From assembly GCF_032271945.1 (NCBI RefSeq), contig NZ_CP130319.1:575001-639000 (forward strand): a stretch of 64,000 nucleotides of DNA, written 5' to 3'. Position numbers and translations under genes: made by a program. Below the pieces are notes generated by a model. That model had not been told where the DNA came from. It worked only from the letters and a program-made list of their open reading frames with translations, and did not search any database. The stretch's first letter is position 1; each line of letters opens with the position of its first letter. Below, one piece after another: positions 10,658-19,477 of this stretch. Origin of the DNA: Paenibacillus sp. MBLB1832 (GTDB taxonomy: Bacteria > Bacillota > Bacilli > Paenibacillales > NBRC-103111).

Positions 10658-11917
10658 ATGCGTGTATTAGTTATTGGACGAGGCGGACGCGAGCATGCGA
10701 TTGTATGGGCGCTAAGCAAAAGCCCGAAAGTCAGCAAATTGTTCTGCGCACCAGGGAACGGCGGGATTGCCGGTTTAGCGGAATGTGTGCCGATTACGGA
10801 ACTGCAGTTTGAAGAGATCAGCACATTTGCTAAGGAACAAGCGATTGATTTGGTTATGGTAGCGCCAGATGATCCGTTAGCGGCAGGTTTGGTCGATCAT
10901 TTGGAGTCCAAAGGCATTGCAGCCTTCGGTCCTCGCGCTAACGCTGCGATCATTGAAGGCAGCAAAGTGTTTATGAAGCAGCTGCTTAAGAAATACAGCA
11001 TCCCAACGGCGGCTTATGAGTCTTTTGATGCGTATGAGCCGGCTCTTTCTTACTTGCGCACACAAACGGCGCCAATCGTTATAAAAGCAGACGGCTTAGC
11101 TGCTGGTAAGGGCGTTACGGTTGCGCAAACGATGGAAGAAGCGGAAGCTGCGCTGAAGGACATCATGGTTGGTCAGGTATTTGGTAAATCTGGTGCGAGC
11201 GTCGTCATCGAGGAGTTCCTGACCGGACAAGAAATGTCCTTGTTGGCCTTCGTTGATGGTTCAACGGTGCGTTTGATGGTACCTTCGCAGGATCATAAGC
11301 CAGTTTTCGATAACGATAAAGGACCAAACACAGGCGGAATGGGGACGTACTCACCACTGCCGCATATCCCTGAGTCCATCGTGCAGGAAGCACTCGTGAA
11401 CATCGTTCAACCTACAGCTGATGCAATGGTAGCAGAAGGCCGCCCATTCAAAGGCGTGCTGTATGCGGGTCTGATTTTAACTCCGAACGGTGTGAAAACG
11501 ATTGAGTTCAACGCGCGCTTTGGTGATCCGGAGACGCAGGTGATTTTGCCAAGATTGAAAACGGATTTGCTGGATATTTTCCTCGCGATCAACAACGGCA
11601 CGTTGGCTGAGCAGCCGATCGAGTGGAGTGACCAAGCCGCTGTTTGCGTCATCGTGGCTTCGCCAGGGTACCCGGGCAACTATCCAAAAGGATTGCCGAT
11701 CACAGGCCTTGATCAAGTGCAGGATTCCCTTGTGTTCCACGCAGGAACTGCAGTAGAGAACGGGCAAATCGTCACGAACGGTGGACGTGTGCTCGGGATT
11801 ACGGGCCTTGGCAAAGACATCATCGAAGCACGGCAGAAGGCGTATGCCGATCTCGATCGCATCCATTTTGAAGGCAAGCACTATCGTACAGATATTGCGA
11901 TGAAAGCATTGAAATAG
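10658..11917 (+). CDS. purD: GAR synthetase
   Basis: PurD ligates phosphoribosylamine and glycine with ATP. The 419-aa ATP-grasp protein begins MRVLVIGRGGREHAI and has PIVIKADGLAAGKGV, DHKPVFDNDKGPNTGGMG and EFNARFGDPETQ. ATG 10658 matches the family N-terminus; a start 21 bp upstream is in frame but lies just after the GAGGGG site. It is the last gene of the operon and is followed by a terminator. Confidence 0.97.
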   Translation: MRVLVIGRGGREHAIVWALSKSPKVSKLFCAPGNGGIAGLAECVPITELQFEEISTFAKEQAIDLVMVAPDDPLAAGLVDHLESKGIAAFGPRANAAIIEGSKVFMKQLLKKYSIPTAAYESFDAYEPALSYLRTQTAPIVIKADGLAAGKGVTVAQTMEEAEAALKDIMVGQVFGKSGASVVIEEFLTGQEMSLLAFVDGSTVRLMVPSQDHKPVFDNDKGPNTGGMGTYSPLPHIPESIVQEALVNIVQPTADAMVAEGRPFKGVLYAGLILTPNGVKTIEFNARFGDPETQVILPRLKTDLLDIFLAINNGTLAEQPIEWSDQAAVCVIVASPGYPGNYPKGLPITGLDQVQDSLVFHAGTAVENGQIVTNGGRVLGITGLGKDIIEARQKAYADLDRIHFEGKHYRTDIAMKALK

Positions 11918-11937
11918 ATGTAGGTTGGAACAACAAT

Positions 11938-12003
11938 AAACACAGTCCTCTTTAGAAGCGATTACCCGATTGGGCTTGCGCAGCGGGGGCTGTGTTTTTT
12001 ATT
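11938..12003 (+). terminator. Purine operon terminator
   Basis: AAACACAG... pairs with CTGTGTTTTTT to form a long-looped hairpin ending in a T-run, 20 bp after the purD stop. Confidence 0.75.
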
Positions 12004-12039
12004 TGATGGCGTGGGTTCTATTAAATACATGTTTTCCAT

Positions 12040-12168
12040 CTATTTCTTGTCCCAGCCACGGATATACTTGCTTCTGTTCTTGTAGACGAAGAAACATGCG
12101 AGCAGGACAAGAACAACAATCGAAATCGAAAGCCAATGGTCACTAAGATAACGCCAAAATGTTTGCAT
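12040..12168 (-). CDS. Small single-span membrane protein
   Basis: A 42-aa frame with one hydrophobic segment (ISIVVLVLLACFFVY) followed by a basic tail (KNRSKYIRGWDKK). A GGGAGG ribosome site sits 8 nt before its ATG. It was too short for routine ORF calling. I do not recognise a family; the positive-inside tail suggests a cytosolic C-terminus. It is convergent with the purine operon. Confidence 0.65.
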   Translation of the reverse strand: MQTFWRYLSDHWLSISIVVLVLLACFFVYKNRSKYIRGWDKK

Positions 12169-12259
12169 AGGGAACCTCCCATATATGGTTGAGCATGGTA
12201 ATGGTAGTGTCGTGATGTTAGGTTGTTTTTATACAGATGCATGAGGAAAGGGGATAAGG

Positions 12260-13183
12260 ATGATGGTTAAAAGAGTGCTGCTCACAGCTTTGCTTCTAGC
12301 TGTGAGTATCGGGGCGGCGGCTTGTGGGTCCAAGCCGCCGTCAACCGCGGAGCTGACGCCACCGACAGCGACAGCGACTGCGTCGGCCCAGCCGAGTCCG
12401 GCAGCCGCGCCTGCCGCTGGTGTGGCGGCGCCAACGGCTGCGGCAGCTGCGCCCAGCCCGACCACGGCAGCCGCCGCGGTAACGGCGCCCGCCGCCACGC
12501 AGGCTGCCCGGCCTGCCGCTGCGCCAACGCCGAAGCCGGGCGCATCGCAGCGCCTCGTGATGATCGACCCTGGGCACCAACGGGTCGGCAATAACGAGCC
12601 TGAGCGTGTCGGACCCGACACGCGGGAGACTAAGCCCAAAGTCAGTTCGGGTACCGCTGGCGTCCGCACGCGGAAACCAGAGTATGTGCTCAATCTGGAG
12701 GTTTCTCAGCTGCTCAAGGCGGAGCTCGTGCAGCGCGGGATTCACGTTGTGATGACGAGGGAGACGCACGACGTTGACATCAGCAATAAGCAACGTGCGG
12801 ACATGGCGAATGACGCAGGCGCAGCGCTTGTTGTCCGCATTCATGCCGATGGCGATAGCTCGCCTGGCACGAAGGGTTTTTCGGTGCTGTATCCGTCAGC
12901 CGCGCAGCCCGCGGTGAAGCCAATTGCCGCGGCCAGCAAGCAAGCGGCAGCCCTTCTCCTTGCTGGCTTGCAGCAAGCAACGGGCCAGCAGGGACGAGGC
13001 CTTTCAGCGCGAGACGACCTGAGTGGATTCAACTGGTCGAAGGTGCCTGTCACGCTCGTCGAGATCGGATTTATGACGAATCCAGAAGAGGACGAGCTCA
13101 TGTCGCAGACAGCGTACCAGAAGAAGCTGGCGGCAGGCCTAGCGGATGGGATCGAGGGGTATCTGAAAGCGGTGGGACGGTAG
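12260..13183 (+). CDS. Lipoprotein N-acetylmuramoyl-L-alanine amidase
   Basis: An Amidase_3-type cell-wall hydrolase. The N-terminus is a lipoprotein signal with a lipobox-like AAAC (Cys 22), then ~70 residues rich in Ala, Pro and Thr that likely span the wall. The catalytic domain starts with MIDPGHQ (Zn-binding His), has RHADG-like VVRIHADGD (second His) and ends with VEIGFMTNPEEDE, carrying the catalytic Glu. The 307-aa length fits a single catalytic domain. It likely acts on peptidoglycan outside the membrane; a sporulation role is possible but not shown. Confidence 0.87.
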   Translation: MMVKRVLLTALLLAVSIGAAACGSKPPSTAELTPPTATATASAQPSPAAAPAAGVAAPTAAAAAPSPTTAAAAVTAPAATQAARPAAAPTPKPGASQRLVMIDPGHQRVGNNEPERVGPDTRETKPKVSSGTAGVRTRKPEYVLNLEVSQLLKAELVQRGIHVVMTRETHDVDISNKQRADMANDAGAALVVRIHADGDSSPGTKGFSVLYPSAAQPAVKPIAAASKQAAALLLAGLQQATGQQGRGLSARDDLSGFNWSKVPVTLVEIGFMTNPEEDELMSQTAYQKKLAAGLADGIEGYLKAVGR

Positions 13184-13275
13184 GGAGCCCTGCGGCAGAT
13201 GTTATGGTTTTATTTTCACAGAATCGAGAATAATGTAGATAATTGGCAATCATTTGCTGGATGGGAGAGGATTGG

Positions 13276-14076
13276 ATGGTGATGCTGCCTTCGTTGTTTA
13301 TCGCGCATGGCGCGCCAAGCTTGGCGATTGAGGAACATGCGTATACAGAGTTTCTGCGGCGGTTAGCGGTGTCACTTCCTACTCCCAAAGCGATCGTCCT
13401 TTTCAGCGCACATTGGGAAAGTGATGTTCAGAAGATAAGCGCGGCCATTGAGCCAGAGATGCTGTATGATTTCTACGGCTTTTCGGATGATCTTTATGAC
13501 ATGGAGTATCTGGCCAAAGGGGACCTCACCCTCAGCCTGCATATTCAGCAATTGCTGGAGCAAGAGGGGATTCGCTGTGAAATGGATGACAGGCGGGGCT
13601 TGGATCATGGTGCTTGGGGACCGCTTTCGATCATGTATCCCGATGCGCGTATCCCCGTGGTCACGATGTCCGTGAATCCGCGGCTGGCAGCGGAAGAACA
13701 TATTCGAATTGGCGCGGCTTTGGGCTCTTTAAGGCAGGAGCAGGTGTTGATTATTGGCAGCGGCGGGACCGTGCATAATTTGCGCAAGCTCGATTCTAAC
13801 AATCCCGTCCCGCAGCTGTGGGCGGTGGAGTTTGACGAATGGCTTGCGGAGCAGCTGGAGACATGGCATGTGGAGGCGCTCATTCGATATGACGAAAGGG
13901 CACCGCATGTCGGGTTGGCGGTGCCGACACCAGAGCACTTCATCCCGCTGTTAATCGCCTTCGGGGCGGGGGAAGCTTCGCGGAACGCGAAACTGCTGCA
14001 TCACAGCTTCCAGCTGGGTACGCTGAGTTTATGCTGCTGGATGTTCGGCCGATTCAAGGAGTTTCGGAAAGCGTAG
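13276..14076 (+). CDS. LigB-family extradiol dioxygenase (YgiD/DODA type)
   Basis: A 266-aa member of the class III extradiol ring-cleavage dioxygenase family. It opens with PSLFIAHGAPSLAI (metal His), contains LFSAHWES (second His), a central GLDHGAWGPL motif and GSGGTVHNLR. The known family acts on catechol-type rings such as DOPA; the substrate here cannot be told from sequence. Start ATG 13276 follows GGGAGAGG. It is a stand-alone gene. Confidence 0.85.
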   Translation: MVMLPSLFIAHGAPSLAIEEHAYTEFLRRLAVSLPTPKAIVLFSAHWESDVQKISAAIEPEMLYDFYGFSDDLYDMEYLAKGDLTLSLHIQQLLEQEGIRCEMDDRRGLDHGAWGPLSIMYPDARIPVVTMSVNPRLAAEEHIRIGAALGSLRQEQVLIIGSGGTVHNLRKLDSNNPVPQLWAVEFDEWLAEQLETWHVEALIRYDERAPHVGLAVPTPEHFIPLLIAFGAGEASRNAKLLHHSFQLGTLSLCCWMFGRFKEFRKA

Positions 14077-14091
14077 CCCTATGACGGCTCA

Positions 14092-14502
14092 CTAGAGGAA
14101 CCGAGCCTTATGCTCTGGCTTCGGTAGCATGCAGTGCTCGGTTTGGCCGAACCAGCGGTAGCGATTTCGCGCGACGAAGCTGTAGCCGAAGTTGCGGATC
14201 GGAGCTGGAATGATGATGGCTGCGGAGGCCAGTGGCCAAGCACCCCGCAGACGGCGGGCGATCCGCAGCGCAGCCGTACTGCGCGTATAAGCACGATCCC
14301 CTTCGATGAGCACGATGGTGCTTAGTCGATCAAGGGGCTGTTGATGCTGGGCAAGCAGCCGCTGTCCAGTTTCGGACTGAAGAGGAGCGAAGTGAAACAC
14401 GCCCTTCGGGTCGTTTCGCAGGATGAACTGCACGGCACTACTGCAGAGCAAGCACACGCCATCGAACAAAATAACAGATGTATGATCAGTGGGATTCGAC
14501 AT
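14092..14502 (-). CDS. DCC family (DUF393) thiol-disulfide oxidoreductase-like protein
   Basis: A 136-aa protein with the family hallmark FDGVCLLC near the N-terminus and the RND(P)KGVFHFAPLQS block. The family has a thioredoxin-like fold and a predicted redox Cys pair; physiological substrates are unknown. ATG 14502 follows AAAGGAG; an upstream in-frame ATG adds ten residues without support. It is convergent with the dioxygenase gene. Confidence 0.85.
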   Translation of the reverse strand: MSNPTDHTSVILFDGVCLLCSSAVQFILRNDPKGVFHFAPLQSETGQRLLAQHQQPLDRLSTIVLIEGDRAYTRSTAALRIARRLRGAWPLASAAIIIPAPIRNFGYSFVARNRYRWFGQTEHCMLPKPEHKARFL

Positions 14503-14629
14503 AAGTGTCTCCTTTGGCCCGCACAATTTCAAATAAAACTATCTCTATTATACGTCAACGTCCTATACAGCAACACAGGTATCCTCTCCAAGATTCCATA
14601 TTGTTTTTATGTGTTCCATGGGCAATAAT

Positions 14630-14645
14630 ATACCTATACAGGTAT
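14630..14645 (+). promoter_or_regulatory. Candidate CsoR/CstR operator
   Basis: The perfect inverted repeat ATACCT-ATAC-AGGTAT followed by AGGGGG lies 17 bp before the repressor start. CsoR/CstR-family operators are AT-flanked palindromes of this general kind, so autoregulation is likely. Confidence 0.6.
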
Positions 14646-14661
14646 AGGGGGAAGGCCGTCT

Positions 14662-14922
14662 ATGATATACGATGGGGATATGAAGAAACGTTTAAAACGT
14701 ATGGAAGGCCAGATTCGTGGAATTCTGCGCATGATGGAGGAAGAACAGGATTGTAAAGATGTCGTTAGCCAAATTTCTGCTGTGCGCAGTGCGGCTGATA
14801 AAACGATTGCTACAATCGTTGCTGTCAATTTGGAGAATTGCATTTTGGAGGAAAAAGAAGCGGGTAGAGACACAAGCAAGATGGTCAAGCAGGCTGTAGA
14901 ATTGTTAGTTAAAAGTCGTTAA
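14662..14922 (+). CDS. CsoR-family repressor, probably CstR-like persulfide sensor
   Basis: An 86-aa all-helical DUF156 protein with the family start KKRLKRMEGQIRGI. It has one Cys in helix 1-2 (EEQDCKDV) and one in NLENCI. Copper CsoR proteins need a His four residues before the second Cys; here that position is Asn, as in CstR, which senses per/polysulfides through two Cys. The next gene is a rhodanese, which fits a sulfur-stress role. The upstream palindrome at 14630-14645 is the likely operator. Confidence 0.82.
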   Translation: MIYDGDMKKRLKRMEGQIRGILRMMEEEQDCKDVVSQISAVRSAADKTIATIVAVNLENCILEEKEAGRDTSKMVKQAVELLVKSR

Positions 14923-14948
14923 TGCGTGCTTAAGAAAAGAGGCAGGTC

Positions 14949-15338
14949 ATGGATAGCAAGTTGATTTTCAATATCGTGGCGTTAGGTTTTATTGTTTGGT
15001 TCTTCTATTCTCGTTTTGCAGGGGTCAAAGGACTGCGTGATCTTTCGTCTGAACAACTGCAAGAAGCTTTGGCATCGGACAACCATAAGATTGCCTTGAT
15101 CGATGTGCGTGAGCCTGGCGAAGTGAAGCAAGGCTACATTCCGGGAGCGGTTAATATCCCATTATCTTCACTGGGGAAAAGAGTGGCCGAAATTCCTAGG
15201 GATCGTCAGATTTATCTCTACTGCCGCAGTGGTATGAGAAGCAAGCAAGCCGCGAGAATTCTCCGGAAACATGGTTTTAGCGAGCTGTCCCATTTGAAGG
15301 GTGGGATAATGTCCTGGAAAGGGAAGCAAACACAATAA
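14949..15338 (+). CDS. Membrane-anchored rhodanese
   Basis: A 129-aa protein with one N-terminal transmembrane segment (residues ~5-20) and a single rhodanese domain. The active-site loop YCRSGMRS holds the sulfur-accepting Cys; LIDVREPGEVKQG and LKGGIMSW are family motifs. It probably transfers or detoxifies sulfane sulfur under control of the CstR-like repressor 26 bp upstream. A strong terminator follows. Confidence 0.88.
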   Translation: MDSKLIFNIVALGFIVWFFYSRFAGVKGLRDLSSEQLQEALASDNHKIALIDVREPGEVKQGYIPGAVNIPLSSLGKRVAEIPRDRQIYLYCRSGMRSKQAARILRKHGFSELSHLKGGIMSWKGKQTQ

Positions 15339-15341
15339 GGA

Positions 15342-15382
15342 AAAAAGTCATTAGCCTATTGGTAGGTTAATGACTTTTTTTT
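15342..15382 (+). terminator. Terminator after the CstR-rhodanese operon
   Basis: AAAAAGTCATTA-x-CCTA pairs with TAGG-x-TAATGACTTTTTT. T-runs occur on both sides, so it may also serve the convergent DUF2512 gene. Confidence 0.85.
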
Positions 15383-15384
15383 GT

Positions 15385-15756
15385 TCATTCATGGAAGCTG
15401 TGCCGTCCGATGCGGCCTCTGTCTTTTTGAAAATAAGCATGGAGGAAGAACTCGATCACACCAAAAGCAAGCGCGATGATCGTCATATCCGTAAACGATA
15501 AGGACCAGTCGAAGAAATGTCGTTGCACCAGCCAGAAATAGGCAAATGTTAATAAAATATCGGCTAGTACAGCGGCTATGTTATTCGTTAGTCTTAAAAA
15601 CAGTTGATCAACAGCGATATAGGTAACGAGGGAAAACGTATACGTAGCAGAAAGGGCTCCCATAAATGTAGTATCCGTAAGGTACATCAAGATGGGAACA
15701 AGGATGATGCCATTTATCAAGAGTTTTAAGAGTAACTTCCCTAACATGGACAACAT
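15385..15756 (-). CDS. DUF2512 (YndM-like) membrane protein
   Basis: A ~123-aa protein with four predicted hydrophobic spans and a basic C-terminal tail (YFQKDRGRIGRHSFHE). The arrangement and sequence resemble DUF2512 proteins of spore-formers, whose function is unknown. I prefer the second in-frame ATG (15756), behind a GAAGGCGAG site; the first at 15774 adds six residues. Confidence 0.72.
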   Translation of the reverse strand: MLSMLGKLLLKLLINGIILVPILMYLTDTTFMGALSATYTFSLVTYIAVDQLFLRLTNNIAAVLADILLTFAYFWLVQRHFFDWSLSFTDMTIIALAFGVIEFFLHAYFQKDRGRIGRHSFHE

Positions 15757-15831
15757 GGTCTCGCCTTCTTTCATTCAAGGTATGCAGTACTGATCTTAAT
15801 ATGGCTTTTGCATCCTTGAACTATGCTTCTT

Positions 15832-16311
15832 CTACCGATTCAAAGCAAACAAATAATTATACTTGCTGGCATGCTTGAGCTCATCCAAGATAATACCATA
15901 GACTGTATCTTTATAGATGCCGTAAGGGAGCCCAAACCAGATTTTGCGGTATTTCTCTACCGCGGACAATTCACCCTGGAGGGCTTTTTGAATACCTTCT
16001 GAATACGTCCGTACGGGCGAATACTGCTCATCGCTAACTCCATAGACCTCGTGACCAGTCATTTCTCGGTACATGGCTCGGAACATGGCATTATGACTGC
16101 GTTCATCATTACGTATCGACGTGATGATGGCCGCCTGTTCAGGGGAAGGTGCAAGCTTGATCAGTTCCTCATAGAACAATTCATCGTTTCGCTCGTCTTG
16201 GACGGAAGTTTGGATCAAATCTAAAGCTTGCTGATATCCTACCTGCCATATAGGTTGAAAGGTGTTGCGGTAATCATACGGATAGGTCCAATACATGGGG
16301 TAATCCTCCAT
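15832..16311 (-). CDS. Ferritin-like domain protein
   Basis: A 159-aa four-helix protein carrying the paired metal motifs of ferritin-like/rubrerythrin folds: ERNDELFYEEL, NDERSHNAMF, GELSAVEKYRK and LDELKHASKYN. A short Tyr/Pro-rich N-terminus precedes the bundle. Similar short proteins are common in Paenibacillus and Bacillus; whether it binds a di-iron site is inferred from the Glu/His spacing. It stands alone on the minus strand. Confidence 0.75.
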   Translation of the reverse strand: MEDYPMYWTYPYDYRNTFQPIWQVGYQQALDLIQTSVQDERNDELFYEELIKLAPSPEQAAIITSIRNDERSHNAMFRAMYREMTGHEVYGVSDEQYSPVRTYSEGIQKALQGELSAVEKYRKIWFGLPYGIYKDTVYGIILDELKHASKYNYLFALNR

Positions 16312-16385
16312 TGATGTATTTTAGATTAGCATATGTGTGAAAGCCCACTTAGGTTCGATAGTGGGGGAATGTTAGAGAAAAGGGG

Positions 16386-16657
16386 TTGACGAAAAGCACA
16401 AGTTTTATTACACGTGTAGCGATTGCTTCCTCCCTAGCCATTACATTTATCTCCTCCATAGGTTCTACTGCTGGCAAAGTAGCAGGAGGACATATGCTAG
16501 TTGTTCCATCGATTTTATGGTTATTGCAAGTACCATCGCAGCTCCGATTGGGGCTAAAATCAGTAAGAAATTAAACGCCAAGCTGCTTCAATGGATATTG
16601 GCCGCACTCATTGTGGCAACAACGATTAAAATATGGATGGATATTTTAAGTAAGTAG
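16386..16657 (+). pseudogene. C-terminal remnant of a TauE/SafE sulfite exporter
   Basis: The start of the stretch reads ASSLAITFISSIGSTAGK then GHMLVVPSI, typical of TauE/SafE transporters. After a frameshift near 16515 it continues APIGAKISKKLNAKLLQW and ends VATTIKIWMDILSK. Only the last ~90 residues remain, with no N-terminal half upstream. TauE-type genes often travel with CstR-type regulators, so this may be debris of the nearby sulfur operon. Confidence 0.7.
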
Positions 16658-16770
16658 TTAAAGTGAACACAACACAGGTCAGTATCGTCGCACCTCGATG
16701 ATTCTATTAGTCAGCTCGCTAGCATATACTGGCGGAGTACACTAGAATCAGAGAAAATGAGGTGTCTACG

Positions 16771-17859
16771 TTGAAACGATTGCAGACTGTATCCCATAGA
16801 AAATTTCTTAGCCTCACAACTATACTCGGATGTACGTTGATGCTGGTCACGGCATGCAGCAATGAGCAAGGAGCTGCGCCAACAGCAAGCCCTACCCCGC
16901 AAGCGGCTAGTGCAACGGCGAACGTGACACCTACGCCAGCGACCCAACCGGTGATTGCGCCAGCGGAAGTCCCGACAGGATTCAAATTTCCTTTGACGGG
17001 GTTACCCGCCGATCACGAGGTGAAAAGCAGGCCCTTCATGGTCATGGTAGAAAATGCGCCGCAAGCGCGCCCCCAAACAGGCCTCGATCAAGCGGACATC
17101 GTCTATGAAATCCTCGCCGAGGGCGAAATCACGAGATTCGTATCGGTGTACCAGAGTCATGCCGCCGCAATCATAGGGCCAGTGCGCAGTATTCGCCCTT
17201 ATTTTGTGGAGATTGGCGATGCGCTTGACGCGATTATTGTACATGCTGGCTGGAGTCAGGATGCGATGGATATGATGGCTGGCCGCAATTTGGCCCATCT
17301 TGATGAGGTTTACGGCGACGGCGCTTATTATTGGCGATCCACAGACCGTAAGGCCCCGCACAACCTTTATACCTCTGTGGATAAAATGAAAAAAGGCGCC
17401 GAGGCGCGCAAATTCCGCACCGAATGGAATGGCCCCTTGCTCACGTTCGCCAAGGATGGCAGCGTGCTGTCGGGCGCACCCGTTCAGTATATTCAGATTC
17501 CCTACCTCATGGGGTATTTCGTTTCGTATTCGTATGATGCGGCTGCAGGCGTGTATAAGCGCAGCATGGAGGGCAAGCCGCACCTCGATAAGGAGACGGG
17601 CAAGCAGCTCGAGACGAGAAATCTGCTGGTGCTGGAGAGCAAGCATCAGATCATTGATAAAGAGGGCCGCCGCATCGTGGACGTGTTCGGGCCGAACAAG
17701 GGCGTGATTTTCCAAGAAGGCAAGTCGCAATCCATCACGTGGGAACGCAAAAACGGCCTGCTCCGCGCCTACGCCAGCGATGGCAAGGAAGTACCGCTGC
17801 TGCCAGGCAACACGTGGGTACAGATCGTACCAGAGGGAACGAAGTTAAAGATGGAGTAG
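16771..17859 (+). CDS. DUF3048 (YerB-like) lipoprotein
   Basis: A 362-aa secreted lipoprotein: signal with lipobox LVTAC, an Ala/Thr/Pro-rich linker, then a DUF3048 domain (LTGLPADHEVKSRPFMVMVEN, GPVRSIRPYF, and the C-terminal WERKNGLLRAY). The family is Gram-positive and its function is not established. I chose TTG 16771 after TGAGGTG; the GTG at 16762 lies inside that ribosome site. Confidence 0.85.
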   Translation: MKRLQTVSHRKFLSLTTILGCTLMLVTACSNEQGAAPTASPTPQAASATANVTPTPATQPVIAPAEVPTGFKFPLTGLPADHEVKSRPFMVMVENAPQARPQTGLDQADIVYEILAEGEITRFVSVYQSHAAAIIGPVRSIRPYFVEIGDALDAIIVHAGWSQDAMDMMAGRNLAHLDEVYGDGAYYWRSTDRKAPHNLYTSVDKMKKGAEARKFRTEWNGPLLTFAKDGSVLSGAPVQYIQIPYLMGYFVSYSYDAAAGVYKRSMEGKPHLDKETGKQLETRNLLVLESKHQIIDKEGRRIVDVFGPNKGVIFQEGKSQSITWERKNGLLRAYASDGKEVPLLPGNTWVQIVPEGTKLKME

Positions 17860-17862
17860 GAG

Positions 17863-18060
17863 GTGGGGATCCTGCAATTGTGCAGGATTTTTGCCCGAAA
17901 TGGAGCGATTTGGGCTAAATTAATGCAAATGTACAGCAATTTAGTGAGGAAATGGCTATTTTCCCGCACAGGGAAGAAAAATGATGTACAATCGCAGCAA
18001 TTGCCTCAGAAGGAGCGAGTGTCTGGAAAATTGATGTACTTTTGCAGCAAGTGTGGCAGG
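17863..18060 (+). repeat. Degenerate intergenic repeat with GATGTAC...GCAGCAA units
   Basis: Three loosely repeated units of the form ATGTAC-N5-GCAGCAA (near 17938, 17980 and 18033) lie in a 316-bp non-coding gap. Similar short degenerate repeats are familiar between Paenibacillus genes. No convincing ORF was seen here. Confidence 0.5.
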
Positions 18061-18090
18061 GGGCAGACGCCCCGCAGCCTCAAAAAGGAC

Positions 18091-18117
18091 AAAACAGCGG
18101 CATTATGCCGCTGTTTT
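18091..18117 (+). terminator. Strong hairpin terminator
   Basis: AAAACAGCGGC pairs perfectly with GCCGCTGTTTT around a 5-nt loop. A- and T-rich arms make it usable from both directions, serving the DUF3048 gene and the convergent Gly-rich gene. Confidence 0.8.
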
Positions 18118-18175
18118 GCCCGTCGAGGTACTATGTCCTGTAAAAGTTGTTTCCTGAGGTATCTACAATCTACAA

Positions 18176-18793
18176 TTATCTGCGCTTGTGCTTCGCTATT
18201 CTTGCTTTGCTACCGACCTTGCTGCCACCTTTGCGTCTTCGGGCTGAGCGGGATTTCTTGCGGCGTTTCCGTTTCGGACGGTACACTTCTTCTTCATCGT
18301 CTGAAGCCACTTTGCCTTTTCCGATCGAACCGAAGAGGGTTTTCACCATAGGTGCCATTTGCTGAAAGGTCGACATGAACTTCTGCACTTTGCCCATTGT
18401 GCCGATGATGCCGTCAATGCCGCCCATCCGCTCAACGAAGCCAGAGATTTGCTTCATATTGATGTTGCCAAGCGGGTTCGATCCGCCAGCACCACCGCCG
18501 CCAAGGAGATTACTCAGGAAGTTGCCACCGCCACCACCGCCAGCTCCGCCGCCGCCCCCGAAAAGGCCACCGCCAGCATTACCGCCGCCACCACCGAAGA
18601 AACCGCCACCACCACCGCCTGCAGGAGGGCCACCGAAGAAACCGCCGCCAGCACCACCGCCCGAGAATGGATTGCCGCCGCCTAACCCTGGATATTGACC
18701 GAAGCCTTCACCTGGCAGGGTTAAGCTCCGTGTTTGAACTTCAGGCTGAGGCTGATTACCGCCATTACCAATGATTTGTCTTTGGTTAGTCAC
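18176..18793 (-). CDS. Glycine-rich VrrA/YqfQ-like protein
   Basis: A 205-aa protein with three parts: a Gln/Pro-containing N-terminus, a central ~75-residue Gly/Phe-rich run (GGGFFGG-like), and a C-terminal helix region (QISGFVERMGGIDGIIGTMGKV) with a very basic tail (KRKRRKKSRSARRRK). This layout resembles the YqfQ/VrrA family of spore-formers. The Gly-rich DNA is built of GCC/ACC triplet repeats and is a likely length-variable locus. Function unknown. Confidence 0.7.
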   Translation of the reverse strand: MTNQRQIIGNGGNQPQPEVQTRSLTLPGEGFGQYPGLGGGNPFSGGGAGGGFFGGPPAGGGGGGFFGGGGGNAGGGLFGGGGGAGGGGGGNFLSNLLGGGGAGGSNPLGNINMKQISGFVERMGGIDGIIGTMGKVQKFMSTFQQMAPMVKTLFGSIGKGKVASDDEEEVYRPKRKRRKKSRSARRRKGGSKVGSKARIAKHKRR

Positions 18794-19041
18794 TAGGATT
18801 CACGATCCTTTTTATCAGATTTACTCCTACAAGATATGTCACTTGCCTACCTTTGGTATGGACGAATGTCACGGGTCATGGGGATTTATCATGGTTTTGT
18901 CATTGTTTAGCCAATTAACGCATAGAAATTTTAACGTTCTGCAATCCTAAAGGAAGGAATTACCCAGGACGTGTCGAATGATACACAGGAGCTTAGAGAA
19001 CCTATGAGCTAACATGCATTTTTACCGGGAGTTGACAGCAG

Positions 19042-19332
19042 ATGCAATTAAAAAAATTAAATGATAAAGCCATAGACCAGCTTTTTGAAGCCGTATTGAC
19101 ACTGAAGGATATTGAAGAGTGTTACGTCTTTTTCGATGACCTGTGTACCGTTAATGAAATTCAATCACTTTCACAACGCCTTGAAGTTGCTCGCATGCTG
19201 CGTAAGGGATGTACGTATAATCAGATCGAAGCGGAGACAGGTGCTTCCACAGCAACCATTTCGCGTGTCAAAAGATGCTTGAACTACGGAAACGATGGCT
19301 ACGTGCTGACCTTGGATCGTTTAGGACGTTAA
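19042..19332 (+). CDS. YerC/TrpR-like transcription factor
   Basis: A 96-aa helix-turn-helix protein with the YerC/YecD family pattern: LTLKDIEECYVFFDDLCT, LSQRLEVARML and the recognition region YNQIEAETGASTATISRVKR. Homologues are TrpR-fold DNA binders in Firmicutes; targets are not known to me. It is followed by a terminator. Confidence 0.88.
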   Translation: MQLKKLNDKAIDQLFEAVLTLKDIEECYVFFDDLCTVNEIQSLSQRLEVARMLRKGCTYNQIEAETGASTATISRVKRCLNYGNDGYVLTLDRLGR

Positions 19333-19349
19333 ATAGTTAGCAGGCCCCC

Positions 19350-19390
19350 AAAAAATCCTGTATTACCTCGTGTAATGCGGGGTTTTTCCT
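19350..19390 (+). terminator. Terminator after yerC-like gene
   Basis: CCTGTATTAC pairs with GTAATGCGG-type sequence around CTCGT, followed by GGTTTTT. Confidence 0.7.
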
Positions 19391-19477
19391 GTTTGAGCGG
19401 GGCTCAAATTGACATGGGGGAACACATTCGGTAGCATAGGAAGATAGGCTTAGTACGTACGGGTGGGGGAAGAACGG